Below, piece after piece: positions 1 through 6,459 of a DNA stretch of 8,909 nucleotides. The stretch covers positions 1 to 8,909 of the forward strand of contig JAQBPC010000537.1 of NCBI GenBank assembly GCA_028287725.1, given 5' to 3'. The notes under the pieces are model-generated. The model was given only the letters and a program-made list of their open reading frames with translations. It had not been told where the DNA came from and did no database searches. The position numbers were made by a program, and so were the translations under genes. How positions within the stretch are numbered: position 1 is the stretch's first letter; every line of letters starts with the position of its first letter. The stretch is from Chloroflexota bacterium. GTDB lineage: Bacteria > Chloroflexota > UBA5177 > JANWHV01.

Positions 1-173
1 ATGGCGACGAGATCCTCTGCCAGTTTTATAACTTCACGGACCATGTCGTCCAGGTTAGGCGCGGTGAGCGGATAGCTCAGGGCATATACGTCCGAGTTGA
101 TCGCGCTGATTGGGATGAGGTAGACAATTTGAGCGCGCCGACGCGTGGCGGGTTTGGCAGTACGGGTCTATAG
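1..173 (+). CDS. dut: dUTP diphosphatase, C-terminal part (5' end outside window)
   Basis: This is an open frame entering from the left edge (codons begin at position 3) and ending at TAG 171-173. It gives 56 residues starting GDEILCQFYN. The segment GERIAQ matches the conserved GERIAQL strand of trimeric dUTPases. The tail LSAPTRGGFGSTGL matches motif V, the glycine-rich C-terminal arm (usually RGxGGFGSTG) that closes over the dUTP phosphates. The family hydrolyses dUTP to dUMP and pyrophosphate in the cytoplasm, which supplies dUMP for thymidylate synthesis and keeps uracil out of DNA. Motifs I-IV lie mostly outside the window, so catalytic competence cannot be judged. Motif V here is about two residues shorter than usual between the Arg and the GGFGSTG core. 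A related dCTP deaminase/dUTPase fold member is the main alternative, but the GFGSTG tail favours dUTPase. Confidence 0.85.
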   Translation, partial: GDEILCQFYNFTDHVVQVRRGERIAQGIYVRVDRADWDEVDNLSAPTRGGFGSTGL

Positions 174-500
174 TATGCCGCGCTGCATCATATCAATTGG
201 CGATCGCAAGCCGATTTGGCCGCCACGTGGCCGCGGGGTAGGCATTGTACACCGTTGACATGCTGCCCTAACTGAAACCCTAAGGGTTCGACCGCCGTTC
301 CCGCCTTTACTGACTCCTCAGCTCGCGCCGTCGGTCGATTGCACATTTAACTTGCCATATCCATCAACACAATCGGGACATTGACTTCTTAAACTCTGTG
401 CAATTTCTTCCATTCACGCTGCTTTTCACCACATGCTTGCGTTTAGAAGGAAGACGTAGTACAGTTGTTCTAGATAGGAAATAGTCGCGGGGGTTGTCCA
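174..500. other. intergenic region, no gene found
   Basis: This is 327 bases between the dUTPase stop and the next start. I found no convincing ORF or tRNA. It contains a perfect 10-bp palindrome GCCACGTGGC at 222-231, a small inverted repeat AACCC-TAA-GGGTT at 276-288, and TTGACA at 255-260 without a good -10 box at the usual distance. No hairpin with a T tract follows the dUTPase. Confidence 0.5.
437..465 (+). promoter_or_regulatory. possible sigma70-type promoter upstream of the 501-1043 gene
   Basis: TTGCGT (437-442) and TACAGT (460-465) are separated by 17 bp and match the -35 and -10 consensus at 3/6 and 4/6. Initiation would fall near 472, giving a leader of about 30 bases. The match is modest and could be chance. 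Confidence 0.25.
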
Positions 501-1043
501 ATGAACGCCGCTGTTTCGGTCCGAGAGCAGGGTACCGCTCAGAAGCTCGACGCATGGTTGAATACTGCGCGAGCTCGTTATGACTTATTGGTCTCCGCCG
601 CGAAAACACCCGAACGGCGTGCAGAGCTGGCGCGTCTCGGCGCGAAATATTGTGAGCTTCGCGCTATGGTTCAAAGTCATGGCGTCAGCGAACGGGACGC
701 CGCTTCCGCGCCTCGTCTCGCTAGCTGGCTTGCATCACAGCTCGGCGAATATGAGCGGGCATCGGCAAGCGAGCCCTTGCCCATAACCCACGTGCCGGCC
801 GATGATCCCTTCCGCGCTGCAGCCCTAAGGCGTGTTGCAAGCACGTTTCGTAGAGAATTTGGCTATGCACCGGGGCATGTCGCGGTTCTCCGACTCGATG
901 CGTTGCTGGCCAGGTACCCGCGTGAAGCTGTCGCGAACGCGCTTATTCAGAGTGCGCGCCGCGAGGGCCACTTGCAGTGGGAGGCCGTCGCCGCCCATTT
1001 GTGTGAGAGTGAACTGGCGGACGAAGCAGACTACTCGGCGTAG
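501..1043 (+). CDS. unrecognised helical protein; C-terminal half resembles a DnaD-like domain
   Basis: This 180-residue soluble protein has no signal peptide or membrane segment. A G-run (GGGGG, 489-493) lies 7 bases before the ATG as a weak ribosome binding site. Residues about 15-90 are Ala/Arg/Glu-rich and look like helical, possibly coiled-coil, segments. After a Pro-containing linker (about 92-103), residues 105-170 run through LRRVASTFRREFGYAPG, a hydrophobic LDALLARYP, AVANALIQSARREG and HLQWEAVAAHL. This order resembles the DnaD/DnaB-II C-terminal domain (F-x-EFGRPLSP, then L..W..EYP, then I..AL..A...GK.N..YI..IL), seen in Firmicute primosome and phage replication proteins. That is pattern matching by eye, and Trp-Glu-Ala replaces the usual Tyr-Ile. 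The neighbours (dUTPase, methyltransferase) do not settle the role. It may equally be an unrelated lineage-specific helical protein. Confidence 0.7.
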   Translation: MNAAVSVREQGTAQKLDAWLNTARARYDLLVSAAKTPERRAELARLGAKYCELRAMVQSHGVSERDAASAPRLASWLASQLGEYERASASEPLPITHVPADDPFRAAALRRVASTFRREFGYAPGHVAVLRLDALLARYPREAVANALIQSARREGHLQWEAVAAHLCESELADEADYSA

Positions 1044-1144
1044 GTACTCCGCAATTACAGGCACTCACAGGCCGTGCGCTCACAAGTCGTCCTGCAATGA
1101 AGCTGTCCACGGGTTGCGGGATTTCGGCCATTGTGAGAATGTGA

Positions 1145-1183
1145 CAGCATCATATGCCATGCGCACGCATGCCGTGGATGCTG
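1145..1183 (+). repeat. nested inverted repeat between the helical protein and the methyltransferase
   Basis: The outer arms CAGCATC (1145-1151) and GATGCTG (1177-1183) are perfectly complementary. They enclose a second perfect inverted repeat, CATGCG-CA-CGCATG (1158-1171). No T tract follows, so it is not a typical intrinsic terminator. It could be an operator or a leader hairpin for the methyltransferase gene that starts 41 bases downstream. Confidence 0.5.
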
Positions 1184-1223
1184 CGGGTGCATGCCGCGAT
1201 CGAAGCTGTGGAAAGGCCGCTCT

Positions 1224-2036
1224 ATGTCTATGAACTTTGACCGCGCTGCCGGTTATTACGATGCGACGCGCGGTTATCGTCCCGAGATCGGGTCGGCGAT
1301 AGCGAAATCGCTGGCGCAAGCGGTAGATGCGTCCGCGGCAACACGGTTCCTCGAAATTGGCGTAGGAACCGGACGCATTGCCATTCCATTGGAGCAGCAG
1401 GGCTACGCGATCACTGGGGTTGATATTTCCTTGGGAATGATGGCCCGGCTCGCCGATAAGGTGGCCGAGTTAGAGCGCGCAGGTCGACCGGTTGATGTCA
1501 CCTTGGTCGAGGCCGACATGCAAGTACTCCCGTTCGATGACGGCGAATATGACGCGGTGATTGCGGCCCACGTGTTTCATCTCGTGGCCGACCCCATCCG
1601 CGCGGCGCTTGAAGCGTTACGAGTCACTGCGGAAGGGGGCTCGCTCCTGGTCTGCGCTGACATGATATCCGGCCACGAGCCCATGTCGGTGAGCGAAAAA
1701 TGGCGCGAGATTGTACGCGACACGTATGGCCCGATTCCCAGCTCGGCGGAGGCGGCCGACGATCTGCTCCGCGAACTGCGAATTGCTGATCCGTCGCTAA
1801 GCATCACAGGTCTTCGTCCGGTTAACTGGCACTTCACTACTACGGCCGCGAATGACCTGGAGAACATTCGGCAGCGACTATGGTCAAACACTTGGTCGTT
1901 GCCCGATGACGTGTTCGCTGCCTGCTTGCAAGAATTGACTCGTTGGTGCCTGGCAGTCTTTGGAGACCGAATGACGGATCCGTTGCCACGCGAGGGGGAA
2001 TTTGTAATCCGCCGCGTACGGCGCGATGTCCAGTAA
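1224..2036 (+). CDS. class I SAM-dependent methyltransferase (Methyltransf_11 type)
   Basis: This 270-residue cytoplasmic enzyme belongs to the Rossmann-fold methyltransferases, which move a methyl group from S-adenosylmethionine to an unknown acceptor. Motif I, LEIGVGTGRI, is at residues 43-52. The acidic end of strand 2 is in GVDIS (Asp67), which normally binds the SAM ribose. EADMQVLPF (96-104) is the adenine-contacting loop, and DAVIAAHVFHLV (110-121) is motif IV with the following helix. The N-terminal FDRAAGYYDATRGYRP is typical of the UbiE/type-11 group. I chose ATG 1224 because GAAAGG (1211-1216) sits 7 bases upstream; an in-frame ATG at 1191 would add 11 residues without a good site, and ATG 1230 is also possible. 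The C-terminal third (about 160-260) is the variable substrate lid, rich in Trp, and gives no hint of the substrate. Confidence 0.88.
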   Translation: MSMNFDRAAGYYDATRGYRPEIGSAIAKSLAQAVDASAATRFLEIGVGTGRIAIPLEQQGYAITGVDISLGMMARLADKVAELERAGRPVDVTLVEADMQVLPFDDGEYDAVIAAHVFHLVADPIRAALEALRVTAEGGSLLVCADMISGHEPMSVSEKWREIVRDTYGPIPSSAEAADDLLRELRIADPSLSITGLRPVNWHFTTTAANDLENIRQRLWSNTWSLPDDVFAACLQELTRWCLAVFGDRMTDPLPREGEFVIRRVRRDVQ

Positions 2037-2126
2037 TGAAATGCCCGCGGCGGCGCGATTTATTCGTCGATCAAGGGCAGCGCTTCCAGGCACCGTACTC
2101 AGTTTTTGAGGGCTCCGGTTGCCGAC

Positions 2127-2144
2127 TGCCCCCCATTCGGGGCA
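2127..2144 (+). repeat. G/C hairpin downstream of the methyltransferase
   Basis: TGCCCC (2127-2132) and GGGGCA (2139-2144) form a perfect 6-bp stem with a 6-base loop. The following bases (TCCTTAAC) are only weakly T-rich. It may be a weak terminator for the methyltransferase or a leader hairpin of the flavin-reductase gene. Confidence 0.4.
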
Positions 2145-2276
2145 TCCTTAACAACAATGGAAGGACACTGCGCACAGACAAAGGCATCTAGGCCCCCGAG
2201 AATCCGTGCCACGGAGGCAGATGGGCCCTCCGGCGGCGTGCCGGGCATACCGTCTGCTGAAGCGACCGCAACATCG

Positions 2277-2750
2277 ATGATAGACATTGAGGAGTTCAAA
2301 GCAGCACTTGGGTCATTCGCCACCGGTGTGACCCTCGCGACCACTGCAGCCGGCACAGAACTCCACGGCGTTACCGCCAGCGCAGTAGTATCGGTATCGC
2401 TCGAGCCACCTCTCGTGTTGCTGAGCATTCAAAGTGGAACTCGCATGCATGCCGCGCTTCGTCTCAGTGATAACTTCGCGCTCAACGTGTTAGCCGCGAC
2501 GCAGCGCGATATTGCACTTTACTTTGCGGATTCAAGCCAGACGCACAGTACGGCCGCGTTCTCACTCTTTCCGTTCCATCTGGGACACACAGGCGCGCCA
2601 CTCTTGGATGGCGCTCTTGCGCATGTCGACTGTAGAACGGTCGAAGCGCATGTTGCGGGTGACCACACGCTCTATATCGGGCGTGCCGTTCACGTCGAGT
2701 CTACCTCCGGGTTGCCTCCGCTGATCTACTTCAAAGGCGACCTCATCTAG
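2277..2750 (+). CDS. flavin reductase-like, FMN-binding split-barrel protein
   Basis: This 157-residue protein matches the flavin reductase family (HpaC/RutF-like split barrel). These usually reduce FMN or FAD with NAD(P)H to supply a partner monooxygenase, though some members have other flavin-dependent roles. The sequence shows the family order: FKAALGSFATGVTLATT (7-23), then GVTASAVVSVSLEPPLVLLSI (31-51; the flavin-contacting TASAvvSVSLePPL strand), FALNVLA (67-73), the PLLDGALAHVDCR strand (108-120), GDHTLYIGRAV with its usual His (128-138), and the closing PLIYFKGDL. ATG 2277 is chosen because it gives the family's typical N-terminus and length. The frame stays open back to ATG 2106, but that would add 57 Pro/Gly-rich residues unlike the family. 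No strong Shine-Dalgarno sequence precedes 2277. No monooxygenase partner is visible in the window. Confidence 0.85.
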   Translation: MIDIEEFKAALGSFATGVTLATTAAGTELHGVTASAVVSVSLEPPLVLLSIQSGTRMHAALRLSDNFALNVLAATQRDIALYFADSSQTHSTAAFSLFPFHLGHTGAPLLDGALAHVDCRTVEAHVAGDHTLYIGRAVHVESTSGLPPLIYFKGDLI

Positions 2751-3104
2751 CTTGAAACGTCCCCGACTAGTGCGGGAGCATGGCGGCTGGAAAAGGGTGC
2801 GGATAGCCACGTCCGCTGGGAGCAGATTCAACGGGGTGCCGTTGCTACGAAAATCCACATCGGGATTGCAGCCGGCAACGTGGCATGCATGGCTCGGTGC
2901 CGAGTCGGGAATCCGCCACATTCTGAGTTAGATGCGACGTCCACATTACTCGTCAGTTTGGTCGCGGCCTAATCTCACTGCGATGGAAACTCCGAAGAAT
3001 GTGAAGTCCTCGAATTTAGCCCGGCGCTAAGCAACCACCGTCAGGCCGCGCCAGTATGTCGCGGCTCTGGACAGGAACAGAACACAGAGGCCCTGTAAAA
3101 ACGT
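2751..3104. other. intergenic region, no gene found
   Basis: This is 354 bases between the stop of the flavin-reductase gene and the 3' end of the zinc-ribbon gene. A small bulged hairpin (CCCG 2762-2765 with CGGG 2773-2776) lies just after the stop but lacks a T tract. The reductase frame happens to stay open for about 70 codons beyond its TAG, without protein-like conservation that I can recognise. No tRNA, repeat array or mobile-element end is apparent. Confidence 0.5.
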
Positions 3105-3293
3105 TCAGGTGCCCGTGGGCTCAAGTGAGTATTCGCCCACCCGCTCGATGTGCCCGCACTGTCCATTGACGCAATGCAAGAATGTGCGTTTCATTTTGCG
3201 GCCCCCAGGTCCATCGATGATTGTCTCATCCAAAATCATCGGGTAACCGCATGCTTTGCACTTGGGAACTGCGCCGGAATCCTTCTTCGCCAC
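3105..3293 (-). CDS. small zinc-ribbon protein
   Basis: This 62-residue protein starts at GTG (complement of 3291-3293), preceded by a G-rich stretch (GGGGGG) a few bases upstream as its likely ribosome binding site. It carries CKAC (Cys12, Cys15) and, 25 residues later, C-VNGQ-C (Cys41, Cys46). The paired knuckles of a structural zinc ribbon are therefore present, the second with an unusual four-residue spacing. A basic GRKMKRTF segment lies between the knuckles. No further domain is present. It could bind nucleic acid or a protein partner, and the specific role is unknown. It is divergent from the M23 peptidase with about 20 bases between the GTG and the nearest upstream ATG of that gene, so the two may share a regulatory region. 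The reading frame is supported by the Cys pattern, not only by its openness. Confidence 0.78.
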   Translation of the reverse strand: MAKKDSGAVPKCKACGYPMILDETIIDGPGGRKMKRTFLHCVNGQCGHIERVGEYSLEPTGT

Positions 3294-3309
3294 TTAATGA
3301 CCCCCCATC

Positions 3310-3336
3310 TTGTATGGCCCACATATTTACATACAA
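3310..3336. promoter_or_regulatory. candidate operator: perfect inverted repeat between divergent genes
   Basis: TTGTATG (3310-3316) and CATACAA (3330-3336) are perfect 7-bp inverted arms with a 13-base AT-rich spacer. Their centres are 20 bp apart, about two helical turns, as expected for a dimeric regulator. The site sits directly upstream of the TTGACA box of the M23 gene and overlaps the likely promoter zone of the zinc-ribbon gene on the other strand. Confidence 0.5.
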
Positions 3337-5179
3337 CCTATTGACAGGCGCATTTCCTCCTGTTACTGTGAGCCCCGAGTATTTGCGCTTTCGCCTGCCG
3401 GATTGGGGTTGTTGCATCGATCGTTTAGATTTGCGGCCTTGCCTGAGAAATCTCGGCGTGGCCCTCGTGCTCGTCTTGAGTACTTGCGGAATGCCACTCG
3501 GTATGCTGCCGGTGGCCGCATCTCCATCGTTCGACAATACTAGCACAGGTGGAGTACCCACAGCCACCTCGTTTACCTATCCAGTAGGCGCCGGAACGAT
3601 TCAGCCGACATGGGATTCCGCCAACAGAAACGGCTACTTTATCAGCCAGGGCTTTAACACCTCCTGCGACCCTTCCGCCAACCAGGGCTACTATCTTTAC
3701 GGCCTATATTACTGTGGCCACACTGGTGTCGATTTAGCAACTTCACTCGCGAGCTCAGCCGTCCATGCCACGGCCGCGGGCCTGGTGGTGTCCGCGGGCT
3801 ATAACGGCGGTTATGGCGTGATGGTACGAATTAGGCACTTCCTGCCCGACGGTTCGCTTGTATATTCGCAATACGAACACATGGCATATGGTAGCCTCGC
3901 CGTCTACTCAGGTGAAGTAGTAAGCCAGGGTCAGGAGCTCGGGCTGGTCGGCGCCACGGGTTTCGCCACTGGCGCGCACCTCCATTTTGAGCTGAAATCA
4001 GTAAACGAAGATGGCTATGGTTACACGTTTGGCAATACAAGCTTAATCACGGGCTATCTGGATCCGCTATCATTCGTGGCTTCGCATCAGCTGCAGCCGG
4101 CAACGTTCATTGCCAGCTCTGGTCATACGGTCCAAGCGTTCCCTGCCGAATCTGAAGCGTTGCTTCGGAATTTCTTGCACAGTTATCGACATTTCGTGCA
4201 GGTAACAATTAGTGATGGTCTGCATGTCCGGTCCGGTCCGGGCCTTCATTACCCAATTTTGGGCACTGCGCTGCGAGGTGCTAAGCTTGGATACGTACAC
4301 ACGCAGGGCACGTGGATCCAGGTCGCCTTGCCTCAGCAGGTTAAAGGCTGGGTTAACCAGGACTTTGTTACCGGCTACCAAAACTGGGACGCCATCGACG
4401 CTGCCAAGCATCGCACAGCCTGGCCCCCGGCGGGTCCTGTTGCTACGGTTAATACGCTTGGCTTGAACGTGCGTTCGGCGCCCGGCCAGAATCACAAGAT
4501 AGTTGATTCGGTCTATGAGGGTGACAAGGTTGCGCTGTTATCCCTGACCACCAGCTGGGCACATATCAAAACGCGTGACGGAACAACTGGCTGGGTGCTG
4601 CGGCAGTATATCCATGAGCCCGGCCAAAAGTCTCCGTCTCAGCCGACGTATATCGTGCCTTCCGTCCCCATGTTGCATGTCCGGACAGGTCCCGGCCTAC
4701 AATTCCCGGTAAGCGGGGCAGTGTATGTGGGCACCAAGATGCAATTCGTGAGGGGCACGCCACATTGGGCCGCTGTAATTCTGCCTGGCGGGACCACGGG
4801 TTGGGTTGCCCGCCCCTTAACGGCGAATGTGCATCTGACCTCCGCGGTTCTGCATACACCAGTTGCCTTGACTAAGAAGCAAGTTCAGCACACTTCGATT
4901 AAAGTGCAGTCCCGTCACGCTAAGACTGTCGTGCAGTCGCGTACCGTCAAAGCGAAATCAGCAGGGACTGGACGCGCACTGATCGCACATGAGTCCTTCC
5001 TCACCGTCACAACACCGATTCTCAACGTCCGTAGTGGGCCTGGGCAGAACCACAGAGTGGTTGCCCGGGTACGCGACAAAACGACGCTCCAGCTACTCTC
5101 ACTTACCTCGCATTGGGCACATATCGCTTTGCCGGCCTCTAGCATCGACGGGTGGGTACTTCGCAGCCTGACGCGATGA
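3314..5179 (+). CDS. secreted M23 (LytM-type) peptidoglycan endopeptidase with four SH3b domains
   Basis: Numbered from ATG 3314 the protein has 621 residues. A hydrophobic stretch (about 49-60) after basic residues, ending in PVAA-SPS (about 66-72), is a signal peptide for export; LSTC inside it is only a poor lipobox. The M23 domain spans about 90-255. All zinc and catalytic positions are present: HTGVD (His136, Asp140), YEH (His189) and HLH (His222, His224). The family cleaves peptide cross-links or stems of the cell wall. Cys118 and Cys134 flank the approach to the first zinc ligand and could form a disulphide. Four bacterial SH3 domains follow at about 295-354, 375-435, 445-505 and 561-621, each with L-x-VR-[ST]-x-PG and a later GWV motif; these usually bind wall peptides. 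A basic linker (about 515-558) separates the third and fourth. The start is uncertain: GTG 3368 or TTG 3431, the latter giving a compact signal peptide, are alternatives. Confidence 0.92.
   Translation: MAHIFTYNLLTGAFPPVTVSPEYLRFRLPDWGCCIDRLDLRPCLRNLGVALVLVLSTCGMPLGMLPVAASPSFDNTSTGGVPTATSFTYPVGAGTIQPTWDSANRNGYFISQGFNTSCDPSANQGYYLYGLYYCGHTGVDLATSLASSAVHATAAGLVVSAGYNGGYGVMVRIRHFLPDGSLVYSQYEHMAYGSLAVYSGEVVSQGQELGLVGATGFATGAHLHFELKSVNEDGYGYTFGNTSLITGYLDPLSFVASHQLQPATFIASSGHTVQAFPAESEALLRNFLHSYRHFVQVTISDGLHVRSGPGLHYPILGTALRGAKLGYVHTQGTWIQVALPQQVKGWVNQDFVTGYQNWDAIDAAKHRTAWPPAGPVATVNTLGLNVRSAPGQNHKIVDSVYEGDKVALLSLTTSWAHIKTRDGTTGWVLRQYIHEPGQKSPSQPTYIVPSVPMLHVRTGPGLQFPVSGAVYVGTKMQFVRGTPHWAAVILPGGTTGWVARPLTANVHLTSAVLHTPVALTKKQVQHTSIKVQSRHAKTVVQSRTVKAKSAGTGRALIAHESFLTVTTPILNVRSGPGQNHRVVARVRDKTTLQLLSLTSHWAHIALPASSIDGWVLRSLTR
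3341..3369 (+). promoter_or_regulatory. possible promoter of the M23 peptidase gene
   Basis: A perfect -35 box TTGACA (3341-3346) is followed 17 bp later by TACTGT (3364-3369), a poor -10 box (3/6). If it is used, transcription starts near 3376, downstream of the ATG at 3314 and the GTG at 3368. That would force a later start codon for the peptidase. Confidence 0.35.
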
Positions 5180-5191
5180 CATGCTACCCTA

Positions 5192-5221
5192 CCTCCTGGG
5201 CCAGTCTCGTGGACCAAGAGG
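5192..5221 (+). promoter_or_regulatory. hairpin pairing with the ribosome binding site of the dGTPase gene
   Basis: CCTC (5192-5195), TGG (5197-5199) and CCA (5201-5203) can pair with TGG (5210-5212), CCA (5214-5216) and GAGG (5218-5221) around a 6-base loop, with two internal mismatches. The 3' arm contains the G-rich part of GAGGGG (5218-5223), the only Shine-Dalgarno-like sequence before the ATG at 5237. There is no T tract, so a terminator is less likely. Confidence 0.4.
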
Positions 5222-5236
5222 GGAAGTTCGTCGATC

Positions 5237-6403
5237 ATGATTCTGCGCCGCGAAGATCTTGAGGCGTTTGAGCGGGAAAACCTTGCGCCGTATGCCGAGC
5301 ACTGTGCCGCATCGCGTGGCCGTCGAATTGCTGAGAATGACGATGGGTTCCGCACCTCGTTTGGCCGGGACCGCGACCGCATTGTGCACTCGTCCGCCTA
5401 CCGGCGGCTCGGTAACAAAACGCAGGTGTTCATTACACTTGAAGGCGAATACTACCGCACCCGTCTGACCCACACCGAGGAAGTGACCCAGATCGCCCTG
5501 ACCATAGCACGGGCGCTCGGTCTAAACCTGGACCTCACCGAAGCGATTTGCCGCGCGCATGACCTTGGCCACGCCCCATTCGGTCACGCGGGCGAGGCGG
5601 TGCTCGCCGAGTGTATGGCCGCGGATGGTGGGTTCGAGCATAATGCCCAAGCTCTCCGGATAGTGGATCTACTCGAGCGCGAATATTCTGACTTTCCTGG
5701 CCTGAACTTGAGCTGGGAGGTTCGAGAGGGGATCGCGAAACATGGTCGTCATGCGCTGAATGGTGATGCCGGCGACTTTCTCTCCTTTCCTCAGTCCTGT
5801 CTTGAGGCCCAAATCTCAGATCTGGCAGACAGTATTTCCTATGGATGCCATGACCTTGATGACGGACTGGCCGCGGGATTACTCAAATGGGAGAGCTTGG
5901 ACGAAGTATCGCCAGAATGGTGGACACGAATTCGAAACGAAGTCACCGCCCGGTCTGACGGCATGGCTCCGGATCTTGCGCGTCGTTTTCTGAAGCGCTA
6001 CCTGGTGAATCTGCTGGTGAGCGATGCAATAACGGTGACGTCGATGGCGATTGAGACGCTTTCGCCGACCTGCGCCGACGATATTCGCCGTCATGACTTG
6101 CCGCTCATAGGTTTTTCAGAGGAAATTGGCTTGTTGCGAGAGTCGTTACACCAGTTCCTGACTACATATCTCTATCGTCACCACGTTGTCGAAACAATGT
6201 GGGTGAAGGCGCAGCGTTTGATACGCTCGCTGTTCGACACGCTGCTGATTTCGCCGGACCAACTCCCGCCGCATATTCGGGCAAGAGCAGTAGACGAACC
6301 ACTGGAGCGGGTGATCTGCGACCACATAGCGGAGATGACCGATCGAGCGGCGGTACGAGAATATCGACGGCTATTCGAGTTTGACTTACAGATCTTGCCC
6401 TGA
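5237..6403 (+). CDS. dgt: dGTP triphosphohydrolase-like HD-domain protein
   Basis: This 388-residue cytoplasmic enzyme belongs to the dGTPase family of HD-superfamily phosphohydrolases, which split dNTPs (classically dGTP) into the deoxynucleoside and triphosphate. The N-terminal GRDRDRIVHSSAYRRLGNKTQVF (43-65) is the family signature. Metal ligands of the HD site are visible as His79 (RLTH), His108-Asp109 (AHDLGHAPFGH) and Asp198 (SDLADSI, before YGCHDLDDGL). His112 and His117 in the same loop match the conserved active-site histidines. Length fits the shorter dGTPase-like group. GAGGGG lies 13 bases before the ATG, a long spacing, and no other in-frame start is nearby. It begins 57 bases after the M23 gene with no clear terminator between, so read-through transcription is plausible. 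Substrate preference in this group often differs from that of E. coli Dgt and cannot be read from the sequence. Confidence 0.93.
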   Translation: MILRREDLEAFERENLAPYAEHCAASRGRRIAENDDGFRTSFGRDRDRIVHSSAYRRLGNKTQVFITLEGEYYRTRLTHTEEVTQIALTIARALGLNLDLTEAICRAHDLGHAPFGHAGEAVLAECMAADGGFEHNAQALRIVDLLEREYSDFPGLNLSWEVREGIAKHGRHALNGDAGDFLSFPQSCLEAQISDLADSISYGCHDLDDGLAAGLLKWESLDEVSPEWWTRIRNEVTARSDGMAPDLARRFLKRYLVNLLVSDAITVTSMAIETLSPTCADDIRRHDLPLIGFSEEIGLLRESLHQFLTTYLYRHHVVETMWVKAQRLIRSLFDTLLISPDQLPPHIRARAVDEPLERVICDHIAEMTDRAAVREYRRLFEFDLQILP

Positions 6404-6435
6404 CTAGCAATCTGTTCGGCTGTTTACCATGCGTT

Positions 6436-6450
6436 CAGTTCCAACTGGAA
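6436..6450. repeat. overlapping inverted repeats upstream of the first paralog promoter
   Basis: CAGTT-CC-AACTG (6436-6447) and TTCCA-AC-TGGAA (6439-6450) are two perfect, overlapping 12-bp inverted repeats. They end 9 bp before the -35 box at 6460, so they could be a regulator site. Short palindromes also occur by chance. Confidence 0.35.
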
Positions 6451-6459
6451 TCATCCATC

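Noticed and set aside
276..288. Telomere-like CCCTAAGGG motif
   Set aside because: A single short inverted repeat in a bacterial gap, with no tandem array.
284..300. GGTTCGA resembling a tRNA T-loop
   Set aside because: The flanking bases do not form a T stem, and no acceptor, D or anticodon arms are found at the right distances.
364..609. 81-codon minus-strand ORF across the start of the 501-1043 gene
   Set aside because: It is low-complexity Arg/Ser-rich and antisense to a better frame, with no recognisable motif.
2751..2972. In-frame open stretch of about 70 codons after the flavin-reductase stop
   Set aside because: The family-typical C-terminus is already complete at the TAG, and the extension looks like random sequence.
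3071..3097. ACAGG...CCTGT followed by AAAAA near the end of the zinc-ribbon gene
   Set aside because: Read in the direction of that gene, the T run precedes rather than follows the hairpin, so it is not an intrinsic terminator for it.
2867..4106. 15-base exact repeat TGCAGCCGGCAACGT at 2867-2881 and 4092-4106
   Set aside because: One isolated match, once in a gap and once in coding sequence, with no extension on either side. Chance is sufficient.
4070..5382. Long minus-strand ORFs opposite the M23 gene (4070-4495, 4566-4859, 4915-5382)
   Set aside because: They are antisense to a clearly recognised protein and have Arg/Ser-rich shadow composition without domains.
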